Program-made: the position numbers and the translations under genes
Part shown: positions 1 through 12,080 of the stretch, piece by piece
Layout of the letters: each line of letters opens with the position of its first letter
How positions within the stretch are numbered: position 1 is the first letter of the stretch
Notes under the pieces: generated by a model
Database searches by the model: none
Told to the model about the DNA's origin: nothing
What the model saw: only the letters and a program-made list of their open reading frames with translations
NCBI GenBank assembly: GCA_020744425.1
Contig: JAGMUV010000001.1
Location: forward strand, 6,820,001-6,884,000
DNA: 64,000 nt
From: Dactylonectria macrodidyma
Lineage: Eukaryota > Ascomycota > Sordariomycetes > Hypocreales > Nectriaceae
Direction of reading: 5' to 3'

Positions 1-75
1 CTCGAATTCCAATAATCATCATTTACAACTGCAGATACGGCTCGGCCGTGACGGACAAAGTACGTGCACGCGAAA

Positions 76-1243
76 ATGGCGGCTTCAACAAACCTGAGCA
101 AGTACAAGCTCAACCACTCCATGTAAGAACATGTCATCGCGTATATGGAATGGTCATGGCAATACTAAAAAGCTAGGATTCGAGTCAAGGATCCAAAGGA
201 ATCAGGTGAGAGCCGATGTGTAGACCAAGGTTGATATCTTTCCATTCCAAGCTGATTATGAGTAGTCAAATTCTATCAGATTCTAGGCATGACTCTGGTT
301 GCCAAACTGGAGTTCCCTGACAACAAATTTGATCTATACTTTTTAGGGTTTGACTCCGTGAAAGCAAAGTCCCACGGAAAGAGCACGTTTGACCGCGAAG
401 GACTCGTTGAACTTACTCACAATTACGGCACTGAGAATGACCCCGAATATCACGTCAACAATGGGAATATGGAACATTCTATGGGGTTCGCATACATCTG
501 TATCACTGTGGATAATCTACAGTCAGCCTGTCAGCGTTTGGAAAACGAGGGCTATGGGTTTCAGCAAAAGGCCACTGACACCAGATCTAAGGACTCTACT
601 ATCGTGAGAGATCCAGATGGTTATTGGATCAAGTTGGTTCCTGGAGACCCCAGTCGACACATCTCTGAGACATCTGGTACCGATGTATCGAATTATCGCT
701 TGGTGAGTGGGCCTAACATGTAATTAACATGGTACGCTAATCATGATAGAACCACACTATGCTCCGTGTAAAGGACGGGAAAAAGTCGCTGGAGTTCTAC
801 CAAAATGTTCTCGGTTTGAGATTATTGAGGACTAGTGAAAACTCGCCCGAAGGTTTTGATGTGTACCTCCTCGGCTACGCCGCCGATATTCACGGGGCTA
901 GTGGAATTGACGGGGCCGAGGGGCTCTTGGGGCTGATGTGGAAGTTTGGAACTGAAGGACAAGACGACTTTCAGTATCACAACGGAAACGACGAGCCACA
1001 AGGCTTTGGTCACATCTGTCTGTCTCAAACCTTCAAACATGGAAAATCAAGAGCTAACTCGTGCCAGGTATATCTGTTGACAGACTGGATGCAGCTTGCA
1101 AGCGATTTGAATCAATGAATGTGGCTTGGAAGAAGAGACTTACGGATGGAAGAATGAAGAATGTCGCATTTTTGCTTGATCCAGATGGATATTGGATTGA
1201 AGTGGTACAAAACGAGAGGTTTACGGGCAAGGAGAACTTCTAG
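76..1243 (+). CDS. glo1: Glyoxalase I (lactoylglutathione lyase), two-domain fungal form
   Basis: Probable cytosolic enzyme that isomerises the hemithioacetal of methylglyoxal and glutathione to S-lactoylglutathione, the first step of methylglyoxal detoxification. Five exons, 76-122, 177-205, 266-702, 750-1017 and 1068-1243, sum to exactly 319 codons (318 aa). The protein is two VOC/glyoxalase repeats. Each opens with an NH(S/T)M(I/L)RVKD segment and closes with (V/L)(R/L)DPDGYWI(K/E), the known glyoxalase I signature region. The repeats cover about residues 10-165 and 165-318, as in yeast-type bicatalytic GLO1. The start at 76 gives the usual N-terminus, and the first three exons are too short to be seen as free-standing frames. 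All introns have GT-AG ends. The family is secure; metal preference cannot be read from the sequence. Confidence 0.93.
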
Positions 1244-1518
1244 AAGTAGAAAGCTGAGCAGGCCTGATAGCAAATGGATTCAAGTTTGATGGCTCCGTAG
1301 GAGTCATCCAACTTGTGGTTGTCGTCATATTGAACTTGTATGCGAACTCGACATGCGGTTTTGATAGAGCTCGCCTTGTTGGGGCTCACGAAGGCTTATC
1401 GCTGCGATCATATTAAACTGTATCTCAGGATGCAGTCTGAATGAATGGACAAGTAGATGAACATGCGCATTGCCATGAATCGCTAGTCTAGGCATCCCAA
1501 GTATAATAGCTACCGGTC

Positions 1519-2586
1519 TCATTGAGTAAATCCCATTCCCTTCTCCTTGATCTGCTTCTCAAATATCTCCTGTTGCGAGATGATGTGCGTACCCGCAGCA
1601 AGTCCAACTAACCCTTCCATATTGTAGACAGCCTCCAAGGGCACATCGCGAACGCACACCTCATGGGCTTCCCTAGTACCTCCACAGAATACCTCGATGA
1701 TATTGCCATTGCCGTATTTAGGGTCCTGGATGCCTTCCATGGCGACATTGACCAGCTCGTCCAACGTCAACATCAAGTCGTCGGCTTGTACTCGCTCGCG
1801 GCTGTATGGGGGGTGGAAGATTGGAGTCTGTCGACAAGAGGGTTAGTATATAATCCAAAGGCAACGAGCCATCGGAACTTCGGACTTACATCAACGACTC
1901 CTGGGCAGATAGCTGAGTTTCGGATGCCTGCAATCTTGTTCAGTGAGCCTAGAGACTTGCACATGCTAACGACTGCAGCCTTGCTAGAGTAATAAAACGG
2001 TGTTAGAAGGCCATGGATGTAACCGGCCATGCTGGCAAGCCAGAGAATGTTGCCCTCGAGGCCACGGTTCTCAGGGCGGAGCCAGTACTCGATGGCGATC
2101 TGGGCGAGTCTAACAGGAGCTATCGTGTTCACAGAGTAGGTCTTGAAAATTCCAACCTGAGCATCAGCGGGATCTTGAGAAAGAGGTGAGATGCCAGGCG
2201 GGTTCCAAAAGTCGCTGGAAGGGGGCTCGTAGACGCCTGCACCGTTGACGAGCAAGTTGACGTGGCCAAAGGTCTTGAGGGCAGTCTCCCATAGCGTGTT
2301 AATCTGGGACCAGTCGCATAGGTCCGTCTGTTGAAAGATGGCCGATGCAGCACCAGATTCTACAGGTGGATGGGGATATTGCTTCAGCGTCTCGTCGGCC
2401 TCAGGACGAAGCTGCAGATCTGCCATGACGACGGAGCATCCTGATTCCAGGAGTCTCTTGGCTAATGCATGGCTGATGCCTGATCCTGGTCAGTAATTAA
2501 TGCAGCAACGTGTGTAGACAAAAGCAATTACCAGAGCCGGCACCAGTCACAAGCGCAATCTTTCCCTTGGGTTCCCACGCAGCCAT
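1519..2586 (-). CDS. Short-chain dehydrogenase/reductase (15-hydroxyprostaglandin dehydrogenase-like)
   Basis: Three exons on the minus strand, 2586-2532, 2479-1890 and 1827-1519, sum to 318 codons (317 aa). The N-terminus is a Rossmann strand and glycine motif split by intron 1 (LVTGAGSG then IS). The middle carries the NNAG-type motif as LVNGAGVY, a structural Ser in the SMAG region, and the catalytic YxxxK as YYSSK. PG in CPGVVD follows at the usual distance. An Asp just after the second beta strand (VVMADLQLRP) suggests NAD rather than NADP, by family rule. The protein looks complete. It resembles the fungal group annotated as 15-hydroxyprostaglandin dehydrogenase-like, but the substrate is unknown. 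It converges on the glyoxalase gene with about 275 bp between them. Confidence 0.88.
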
Positions 2587-4007
2587 GTTGTCCAGTGTAA
2601 TAGGGGAGTGTTTTGGTATTCTTGTTCAAGGTAAAAAGTCGTTTAGTAGTAAGGAGAAGGGGAGGATATTCTGAAGGACGGTGCAAGGAATGGATGCTGC
2701 GTTGTATTAAAATGTGAGCAGCATGAAGTCCCCTGTTAGTTCCCACTGCTTCTCCTGGGCATCTGGCGGCTTGCGTGGTGGAGATGTCATGATGTTCTGA
2801 CCAAATGCAAAGAGCTATCCTAGTTCAATAGAGCAGTGGGGAATATCCCCGTACGGCGTGTAGGAGAATCCAAAAAGAGACTCCTATATCCAGCCGAATT
2901 CGGCATGCCTCAATAGTTTGGGGCCATAGCCAGGGCTCAACAGTAGCTCTACCCTGTGTTTATCAACAGTCACCCCTGCGAGCGCAACAGGGTTTGAATC
3001 CTTAAGGACGTTGGGCCATTCCTGTAGCGTAGAAGATCCGCACGTATTGTGGGTTTGTGTTGGTTCAACATCATGGGGGCGTGCTTAAATCCACTTTGCG
3101 AGTGGATCATCAGACCACCTTAATGGGACAGAATGAGTGACAGATTTAGTCCATCGTGGTGTTTTTCGTCAGCTCGGAGTCCAGATTTCCCGAGAATTGT
3201 TGGAGAGCCGTGCTCTGTAGGCACTGTCTGTAGTAGGGCTAATGGGTGTTTTGAGGTAGATAATCAACACACTTTTAGCTAGGAACTCGTTTACCTTCAA
3301 AGATCATGACTCGTTGGTGGTCCGTCTTTGCACTTTTCTTGATCCAACCTCGCCTGATTTTGTTCCTTTTCCTTCTTCTTCGCGACTAACTGCTGCGGCA
3401 ATTGGCACTAGATAGCCTCAGTTACAGCCGAGGCAGGGGAGGCCCTTGAAAGCCTCAAACGTCTGCCGAGCAACGAGTCCTTCAGCCCTGGACGATGGGT
3501 TCTTCCAGGCTTTCATTCCTATTGGCGGACTACAGTCTCCGCCTCAAACTAGCAGCTGCGGCAAGAAGGGGCAACGGCCCACTGCTGTGATTGCTTACAG
3601 CCACCAACATCACTGCAGGAATACCATGATGAAGGCCGAGCGGTATTCCAACAACCAGGTTATCGGGAAATCATAAGCAAGGGACAAATCTAGAATACAG
3701 AGGGAGGTTTGCCCTCAAATCGGGACTCAAACTTGTCGGCACCGGCTTGTTTGGGGAAACGCAAGCCGTGCGGTTCACAAGACACAGGCCAAGAACGACG
3801 CGTGTTCAAGTCTTTCCCCAGCAACCCCGCCTAGAGCGGAACCCAAATACTAGGCACATCAGTTCCGCTGTGGCCGGGGCTAAGAACTGTCCCCTGGAAG
3901 AGAATCGCCCAAAAAGGAAACAGACTTGAGTGTTGGGTGAGGGTGCCACTTTCCCTATCACGAAGTACCGTACTCGCTGCCGGATAATAAAATCGAACTA
4001 GTTCTAC
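2587..4007. other. Intergenic stretch, no gene recognised
   Basis: About 1.4 kb upstream of the dehydrogenase with no frame that reads like a protein family. Frames around 3446-3676 and 3747-3929 are short, lack introns or known motifs, and are probably chance. The part next to 2586 should hold the promoter of the dehydrogenase. I see no clear TATA element. Confidence 0.5.
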
Positions 4008-4962
4008 TCAGCGGCGGCTCGGATATAACCTGGGGATATGTTCCGGGGACTGATTTGCGGAGGGAAGCAAGGAGGTTCCCTGTTGTTGGATTGCGGAGCC
4101 GTAAAAGGCGTTGATTTTAGCGGATCCATCGTCTAAACGAAGACCCCAGCTAGTCTTCGTTTGATGGCCCCTATCAGTGATCGACACTGTCCCCCTCGGG
4201 TGGAAAGGGAAAACAGAAGCCCAATCTTCAACCTGACGATCAAACAACAGCCTGCTAGAGGTAGTTCTTGTATACGGCCACGAAATGGAGACATTTTCAT
4301 AACGTGTCTCACGCTGATCGACATTGCTTGGCGTGATATCCGGGACTTTCTTGCGTCTCCTGACTCGCCCATTGAATAAGATCAGAGTTCCCTCAGCATC
4401 ACAGCCTGATCTCGGCCAATTACTGTGTACGTGAAAATGAAGATGATAGCATAGGCATTGAAAAAACAATTGTTGGGTGTTCCCAGTTCGACCATGTGGT
4501 CACTACTCTTCCCGTTACAATCGCCACCACGATTCGCCATAGGTGGGCAGTGTGGTTCAATACGGCAGATGTCCGATTTGTCTCTTGGCTCATGCCTCTG
4601 TGCTGCTCAACAATAAACAGGGCTCTATCGTTCGAAATCCCCTTCGCTGTAGTGAGTGTGACAACAAGGCTCTCAGGGATTGCATCGCCCGTGGCAGCAG
4701 CACGGTACAATCTGGCATCCCGTGAGCAAAACGAACTTGGACGCGTGGTAAGCATTACCCATCTATCCATATGTGGAGCTTGTTGATGGATCACTGTGTA
4801 CTGCGTAAGGAGTGGCCAAAGTGTGAAGGCCAGGATCCAAAGGCCAGGATACGCCCATGGCTCGTACCTAACGTACATATGCCAGGGTCTGCGGTTCACA
4901 CTCTTACGACTTGGGTTTATGCCCCCTTCCCCGCTAGCCAAAAAATCCTTCCTCAGTACCAC
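4008..4962 (-). other. Region of long overlapping open frames on both strands, coding status doubtful
   Basis: Two minus-strand frames, 4962-4420 (180 codons) and 4469-4008 (153 codons), overlap and could be joined by a short intron with a GTACAC donor near 4435. The upstream frame has one hydrophobic stretch (YPGLWILAFTLWPLL) suggestive of a membrane segment. The plus strand is also open over 4161-4379 and 4496-4786, which is unusual for AT-balanced fungal intergenic DNA. No motif or family is recognised in any frame. It could be a lineage-specific gene, a decayed gene or simply low-stop sequence; I give it as an unresolved region and not as a gene. Confidence 0.2.
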
Positions 4963-5093
4963 GAAACGCTGATGACACTTGAGGTTGGGATCTGCGGACA
5001 GTCTGCTCTCTTAAGCGGGAGAGATGCTCCCACATTCATCTCTAGACTTCATCGTCATGCGAACACGGTTGAGTCTCCGAGCAAACGGCCACA

Positions 5094-6431
5094 ATGAGCG
5101 ACTCGGAGGAAAAATGGCACTCGGCCCATCCCGAAGGACTTGCGGAAGCACTCCTTGCCCTCACGATCATGTTTTCCATCACCACTCTGGCAGTGCTCGC
5201 CCTTAGAGCATACATCAGGACCGTCAATAAGTTGAACAGCTTAGAGGACTACTTGATGTACATTGGAGGAGTAGGTCTCTAACGCTGCAAAACAGCAACT
5301 GACTAGCCCTCACGGCATACTGACCTGAAAACCACCAGATACTCAACATAGCCCACAATGCTGTCGTCGCGTACGGATGTTTCACGGGTATTGGCACCCG
5401 CGATGCTAAACTGAACATACCCATCATGATGGAGGCTGGAAAGGTTTGCCAATCCGTTACCCTTTGCCCTGGCCTGAGTTGCGATGGGGATTCCATGGCT
5501 GATATCAACCTTTTCATCACTAGACCATGACCATTTGGCAGTTGTTCTATGTCATCGGATCTCCATTCATCAAGGTCAGCATTTGTACAACATTAATCCG
5601 AGTCGCCGCACAACGCCGCTACACGTACCCGCTGTATGCTGTCGTGATACTCAGTATTGCCATGACTATCATGGCAGTCATCATCGTTTTCATTCAATGC
5701 GTGCCCTTTCAGGCCATCTGGACTGGCGACGGGAAATGCATCTCCACTGACATCATCATTATCCCCACGTACATCTTCTCAGCTACCAACATTCTCGTCG
5801 ATTGGACCGTTTCTATACTTCCGGCCTTCTTCCTTTGGCATCTGCAGCTCCGTCGAAAGCTGAAGATGATTTGTTTCGGTATCTTAGGAGTCGGCATCTT
5901 GTGAGTTACTCTACCCAAACATGCATCAACCACAAGAGGGCAATACGCTGACACAGTATTATGAAACACAGCGCTTCCATCGCGACTATTATTCGCATGC
6001 CATACGTTCAAGGCTATGCTGCGACAACAGACAAGATTTGTAAGCACACTCTATTGACTTCAATATTCTAGTAAAAGCTGACCGTTTGTGCAGACAAAGT
6101 CGGATTTGTCATTCTCTGGACAGTTGTTGAGCTCGGTCTCGGAGTCATCGCAGGTTCCCTCCCTTCACTACGAAAACTGTTCAAGAGCCTCTCGAAAGAC
6201 CACAGCACCGGAGACCAAGCCTCGTACGGCACCGACCTCGTGACGATAGGAGGAAATAATAGGAGCAAAAATAGAAACAGAGTAACGCCAGGAGCCCCAT
6301 ACGACTGTGAACTCAACACAACTGTGGGAGCTGGGAGAGAGGGGAGCAGTGATGGCGCACAGGACAAGGACGACGACAGTACACGCCGTATCATTCAAGT
6401 CACGCGGGATGTTACTCAAACTTATGTCTAG
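5094..6431 (+). CDS. Fungal rhodopsin-domain integral membrane protein (PTH11/SAT4-like)
   Basis: Seven-transmembrane protein of the fungal rhodopsin-domain family common in Pezizomycotina, some members of which act as G-protein-coupled receptors (PTH11). Five exons, 5094-5270, 5339-5443, 5524-5900, 5972-6039 and 6094-6431, sum to 355 codons (354 aa). TM1 begins at about residue 19, followed by the RAYIR turn and a DY(L/I)M motif at the start of TM2, both usual in this family. Later segments include FYVIGSPFIKVSICTTLIRV and a loop with CVPFQAIWTGDGKCISTD, whose Cys pair matches the conserved extracellular cysteines. The last about 100 residues are a hydrophilic cytosolic tail. There is no N-terminal CFEM domain. 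Ligand and role are unknown. A P450 follows on the opposite strand. Confidence 0.85.
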
Positions 6432-7173
6432 GAATTAGAATCCCATTGGCCTAAAACCGCAACCATCTTTCCCCTCGACAAGACGAAGAGTACCTGTAGA
6501 TGCAAGCACGAGGTGTTAGATCGGACTTCAAGTTGCTTGTAACTTGTTTTCGAGTGTGGGATAATGACCCTATCTGAAGTTTGTCGCAGTCCCTGCGTTT
6601 TCAGTTTTTGGATTAAGAAAATAGCTAGGTTGGAGATAGAGTCTTGGGGAGAACAGACAATGCCATCGTTAGAGGTATTATCGCAATGTGTAGCCGCGCT
6701 CCCCGCTGCACACATGGAAAGACCTCTACACTTCTTGGGAACATGTACAAATAGTCAGAACAGGTTCATAATTGAAGGTACATCAAATCATCGAACGCAA
6801 GTCGATGTTGCGAGGGCCTAGGGTAAGCCAATCGCAGGTTTCGTTAGGCTCGAAAATGCTGGTGGGGCTGCACGTGAACCTGGTTAGGTACATGTTTCTG
6901 CTAACAGATACCTTAGCAACAGCCCGGCGTCCCACAGACACATCGGTGTCCCTCAAACTTACGCAAGTTCCCAACAGCCCCACTAGCAGTTCGCGTCTCT
7001 GGAGGGATTCTGTAGATATTCTTCAGGCGCCTACAAGCCGTGAGTGGCATTTAAAAGCTCTTTTCAAACACACGGAACCACTGGATATGCTAGTCTAAAG
7101 TGTGTTAGATCGAAAAATGACTTGGCCCAAGAGTTCAAACACCGCTAAAGTCGCAACTCCACCCTCTCATCTT
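6432..7173. other. Intergenic stretch between convergent genes
   Basis: 742 bp between the 3' ends of the rhodopsin-domain gene and the P450. It should hold both 3' untranslated regions. No convincing gene or repeat seen. Confidence 0.5.
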
Positions 7174-9062
7174 TCACACCATCTTAACCCGGACACCATT
7201 CGTACCATCCTTAGCACAAGGCACAAACATATCATGATCATATGAAACGTCTTCTTCAGTCGTTTCAAAAAGCTTCATGTATGGGAACACGCGAAGGGCT
7301 AGCCCAGTAAGACACAGATTGAGCTCGCATAATGCCAGACTACAGATCCTGGTTAGTACTTGGGCTATCGAACAATTCATCAGAGGGGCGAAAACTCACT
7401 TCATACCCAGGCAAGATCTACTGCCTTTGGAAAATGCAAGCATACCACGCTCAACATACTTTCTGCGCTGGTCTTTTCCGTCTAACCAGCGTTCGGGAAT
7501 GAATTGGAAAGAGTCGGGAAACACACTCTCATCGTGGTGCGTGATGGCGGCCGACATGCCAACGGCGTACCCACGAGGAATCACATACTCGACTGGCTTC
7601 TTGTTGAACTCGCCCCGGTAAACGAGATTCTCCTCTGTAGGGATGCGCGCAGTACGAGCCGAAACGCCATAGGAAAGGCGTAGTCCTTCTTGAAGCACGG
7701 CGCCGAGATAAGGCAGCTTCTCCAATACGGTCCAGGTTGGAAGACTTTTTGGGTCGCTCACAACTTCATTCAGCTCATTTGTGAGCTTTCTCAAGATCTC
7801 AGGCTTGGTAAGTAGATGGTACGTGATGATAGCCAGAGCCCAGCTCGTCGTCTCAGTTCCAGCACCCACAACCGCGGTAGCCTCGTCTGCCAATCGAAGA
7901 GGCTGCTTCTCCAAGATCTCTAAATCCGACTCCAAGAGAGATCCAAAGACGGTGGGGCGCTCATGTCTAATACCAGCGTCCAACTCAGACTTTGTCTTTT
8001 TGACCTTGTTGGGAATGTCTATCTTTAAAGTCTGGATGAGCAAGGCAATGTTTTCGGGCAAATAGTTGATCAGCCTGGACATGGGTTAGTACAGTAGGTT
8101 CAACACCAACGGTCCGTAAACACTCACCACTCCCCAAGCACAGTAAAGGATTTAGTCCAAGGAAAAAATCGGAAGACGAAGACAGGCCTCAAAATGGAGG
8201 CGGTCGGTTCGCGAAAGTTGGGATACCATCCTTTCTGTGTAAGAAAGCCAAAGTTTTCGCCAAAGCAGTAACCCGAAATAGCGTCCGACGTGAAACAACT
8301 ATATGCCATGGTCACGTCAAACGGCTCTTGGCCAGAGTGGGTCAACAACTTGTCACAAAGTGTCTGAACCAAAGCTTGAATCTCGCTCTCGAGTCGCGAG
8401 ATCATACCGCGAGAAAAGAACTTAGCAAGAGGGATGCGGCGGGTCCGATGCAAGTCATGGTCGACAGTTCCAAAACCAGACTCACCCAGACTGGAGATAG
8501 AAGTCACAGTCAGCAGTTGACCCTTGGAAACGAAATGTCGAGAAAAAGATTGCTTACGCTGAACCATTGATTTGATGAACGGGCTTGTCACGCTTTCGTC
8601 CACTCACAGCGTAGATCTCGTCAGAAAAGTTGGCGTCATTGCAATGCACCTCATGAGGGCTGATTCGAACGAGGGGTCCTGCAACGGTCAGATTTCTTCA
8701 TTGTCTCTGCGAGATATATGGGTTGGCTCACCATATTCCTCGTGCATCTGACGAATCTCATTTGTATAACGACCAAATTTGATCACATCATAGTAAAACT
8801 CTGGTAGATACGTAGCTGCTGACAATTTTCTTCCGGGGATATGGCTCAACGGGTGCAGAGGCGAGATGTTGTATAGAGCCTTGAGAAACTGGTACACCAA
8901 TAATGATATGAGAAGGATGCCAAAAAGATTGAAGCTCGTTAAGTAAGAGGCAGGAACGCCAAGATGCGTTGACGCCATCTCGACCGTCGCCATTTCCGCG
9001 ACCTCAAATTTGACAAAGGGGTGCAAATTTGAGAGAGTGTACAAAGCGAGGGACAAGTTCAT
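7174..9062 (-). CDS. Cytochrome P450 monooxygenase (trichodiene oxygenase/CYP58-like)
   Basis: Haem-thiolate monooxygenase anchored in the ER membrane. Five exons, 9062-8732, 8678-8558, 8490-8128, 8074-7400 and 7348-7174, sum to exactly 555 codons (554 aa), so the gene appears intact. An N-terminal membrane anchor (about residues 42-60, [15 protein letters not shown]) is followed by a proline-rich hinge ([10 protein letters not shown]). The I-helix has AGTETTSW, the K-helix ExxR is EGLR, the PERF-like motif is FIPERW, and the haem loop is [10 protein letters not shown] with the Cys ligand. The [13 protein letters not shown] segment after the hinge resembles fungal proteins annotated as trichodiene oxygenase (CYP58-type), but there is no trichothecene cluster here, so the substrate is open. 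An in-frame Met further in (residue about 24) is a possible alternative start. Confidence 0.9.
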
Positions 9063-9686
9063 AATATCTCAGACACTGCCCATGAACAAAATCTGGCCTG
9101 CACGTTGTGGAGACATTCGACCGAGCACTCCACATGCTACGTAACTTGCACTGACTCTACACCCGATGAAGCTAACAGCTCCGAGCATTGCGACATCAAG
9201 GACCGAGGACTGACAAGATAGGTTGTGCTGTTTGTGTAAAAAGTGAGGGCGGCCATGGTTCTCTCGTGGTAGCGGTGGTGCGAATTGAGACTGCAGGAGC
9301 ATCTTGGCCCTTTAACAGCGCGCCAGCTCTTGCAAATTCAGCCCGTAAGGTATCTAGATCGAGAGAACATGACCCGTGTCGGTCGAAAAGTGAACCGGCC
9401 AGCGGATACTCCACAAGATGAGCATGGATAACATAAATTGGCGCCATTTGCGGAACAAACGGCCCGCGAATAGCGGACACTTTGTTTTACTCATCTCCTT
9501 TTTCAAGCTCTGGATTGGTTACCTGCCGTTTCACCACTTCTGCCAATCTATCAGGGTGGATCTCGTTATCAGGGATCCGTTCGCCGGGTCGCTGGGGCTG
9601 TTTTCTTGTCCTAGCGTGGCGAACTTGAATGGGGCTTTCATTTCAGAACCCAGCTTCATTTCTTCCATTGGTTCTATCAACTACCA
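9063..9686. other. Intergenic stretch with P450 promoter
   Basis: 624 bp upstream of the P450 and downstream of the DUF7708-like gene. No gene recognised. Short open frames here have no family features. Confidence 0.5.
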
Positions 9687-11467
9687 TCATGGTTCCCAGT
9701 CTGATTCTGAACATTCTAAGTCAAACAACTGTTTTTCTCCAACAAGCCCAATCATTCTCTCCTTCAAACCTCTCCAATCACTTGTTACTCTGCTGCCAAC
9801 TAAAATGATCTTGACAACGCAACCACCAGACACCGTAGGGGAAGCCATCAGAGACAGGCTTTCAAGACATTCCTCCCAATCACCGCGCAATAGATCTGCT
9901 CGATCAACTATTAGGCATGCCGTTTTGAGAGTTGGCAAGACAACAGAAAGAATGCCTAGTGTCAGAGCCGGGTCTTCTCCCCATTTGATGTTATCCATTT
10001 TCTTCCAAATGGACTTGATGTGTGATGGATCCAGCGGGTGCGGCATCGTCTCGAGAACCTGAAAGGCAATATTATTGAGAAGAGATACGAATTTGTCCCC
10101 TTTATCGCTGGAATCTGTGTCCTGGCAACAGTGGAATGCAATGGTTTCATTGGCTTCCCGAAAGCCTTGAAACAACCGAAACACAAGTGGTGAGAACCAA
10201 CAGTAGTGCGTCAAACACTTTGCTTCGCCTCGCAAAATTAGAAATGAGGGTTTTTGGCTGCATCTCCATCCACGATACGCTTTTGAAGCTTGTAGTTCGG
10301 CAAGCCTACCGTACAGATTCTTGCGTTGGCCATCAAATGTGGCTTCAAGGCGGACTTGATAGTCATTTGTCGCTTTGGCAATAGATTGGTGTTTGGGCAG
10401 CATTCTATCTCGGATCTTCTCTAGCTCGCTCTTCCACTGCGTTCCTTAGGGTGCCTAATGTTAGCTATGTTACCCAATAGCTATGGCGAGCGGAATGCTT
10501 ACTTTTCACATCTTCCTCCATTTTTGCGTAACGGGCGTCCATGTCGCGTACAGTTTGATCCACTTCGTGTAGCCGCTGGCTGTCTAGAAACTGACCCTCA
10601 GCTCTGACATCTTCCAAAGCAGTGGTCACTTCTGCCAAGGTCTCTTCAAATATTCCAGGAGGGCCAACCATCACGCTCCATAATCTGCCTGGTACGAGTT
10701 AGATCTGGTGGAAACTAGCCTGAACCCGGCACTTACCTATACTGGATCGGAGATAGTAGAATACTGCATACCTGGCGAAATCGATACCAATTTCGTAGGC
10801 ATTGGCGAGGTACATTTTCATTTTCGAGGTTGGGTGAATGTGCTCCAGAATCTTAAAACGAGAGAATTGCTTGCAAAGCTGCAGAAGGACCTCTGCAATC
10901 CTGTCATCTCTGTGTTGTTTATTCACCGCCACCTGAGCCGGATTAGCAATAGTCAAGTGGTAGTTATTGCTTCACTCACAACGAGCAGTATGGAAAGTGT
11001 GCTGTATGCAGCTCGACCGTACTGGCCACCAGCTGCAGACATGAGCTCCACAATGCCTCCATATTCATCTAGATAGGTTCCAAAAGTCGACAAGAAGCGA
11101 GTGGTCCTTTGATAGAAGCGCCGAAGTTTCCCTCGCTGTTCAAAGCGCTGTTCAGCTGCATTTGCGTCGTCGAGTTGTCGCCGCAACATCTCGCGAAGGG
11201 TATCGCGGTTGGACGTAGCAATCTCGTTGGCATACTTGTCACTCAAATTTTTGTATGATGGTGACTTCTCAAGCCTCGTGGAGAATTTCTCACATCCCTC
11301 AAGAGCACGGATTGCCGGAGCAAGTTCATTGCTAATAAGTTTAGCCCGAGGCCGCAACACGTGTGACGTGATGAAATGACTGACCTCTTGTTCTCGGCAT
11401 CAAGTTTTGTGCTTCTACTGGTCGGCTCATGAGCGTTGGATACACATTCGGAAATAGCTGTCGACAT
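9687..11467 (-). CDS. STAND/NACHT-associated protein with DUF7708-like N-terminal domain
   Basis: Five exons, 11467-11385, 11331-10980, 10932-10737, 10688-10503 and 10444-9687, sum to 525 codons (524 aa). After an N-terminal helical region, residues about 110-240 (TTRFLSTFGTYLDEYGGIV through FARYAVFYYLRSS) look like the DUF7708 domain that precedes NACHT or ankyrin modules in fungal STAND proteins. The C-terminal half has FLILRGEAK where an NTPase would have its P-loop and ACLIVDRAD where Walker B would sit. The glycine-rich GxxxxGK(S/T) is absent, so ATP binding is doubtful. I see no ankyrin or WD repeats, and the protein ends soon after this module, so it is short for the family. It diverges from the AAA+ gene at 12081. 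Family call is from memory of the sequence pattern. Confidence 0.62.
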
Positions 11468-12080
11468 TGCCGTCTAGCCATGTACGAGTATGCTGTGCAA
11501 TGCTTGACGAAGCCGTTGGCCACGTTACTGATGGTGACGCAAGCGATGAGAGATTCTCAAAAGGCTGCTTGCAGCAGATAATTAGGCAAAAAGCTGCCTA
11601 AGAAAAGAATGCGACCAGTGCCTTTGAGGCAACCAACAAGGCGCACACTGACATGGGTCTTTCAGCTTTGTTCTGTGTGATGCAATGAGTTCAATCGACC
11701 AATCAGCCATCCTGGTTAAGGGCGCATTCCTGCAGCATACGGCCCCCAACTTCATCAAATGGTCAATCTCTCACCACAACCAGACACACAAGTGTCGCAT
11801 CATGCAGCGCAGCCACAATAGGGTTGACGCAGCGCTTCGTCAGCACACACACTGGATCAATGATTAGCTGAATTACGAGGGTATGTTTGAAGACCCATGT
11901 CATAGATACCCAGTGACTAACATCGCCTCAGTGTTGAAACTGAGCTACGGCACACCCACTTTATTAGAATGGTGCTTCCCCATGCTGTCGAACCTCCTCT
12001 GTTCTGCTCCATCAACACATCCAGTGGATTCTATTGCGTCGGATGCGAAATAGAGTCGGCGATATCTGACTACCGCAAAG
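11468..12080. other. Shared upstream region of a divergent gene pair
   Basis: 613 bp between the starts of the DUF7708-like gene (minus) and the AAA+ ATPase (plus). It must hold both promoters. No TATA box or repeat stands out; open frames within it are short. Confidence 0.5.

Noticed and set aside
7174..9062. Assigning the P450 to trichothecene synthesis
   Set aside because: The resemblance to CYP58-type enzymes is by motif only and there is no terpene cyclase or other pathway gene in the window.
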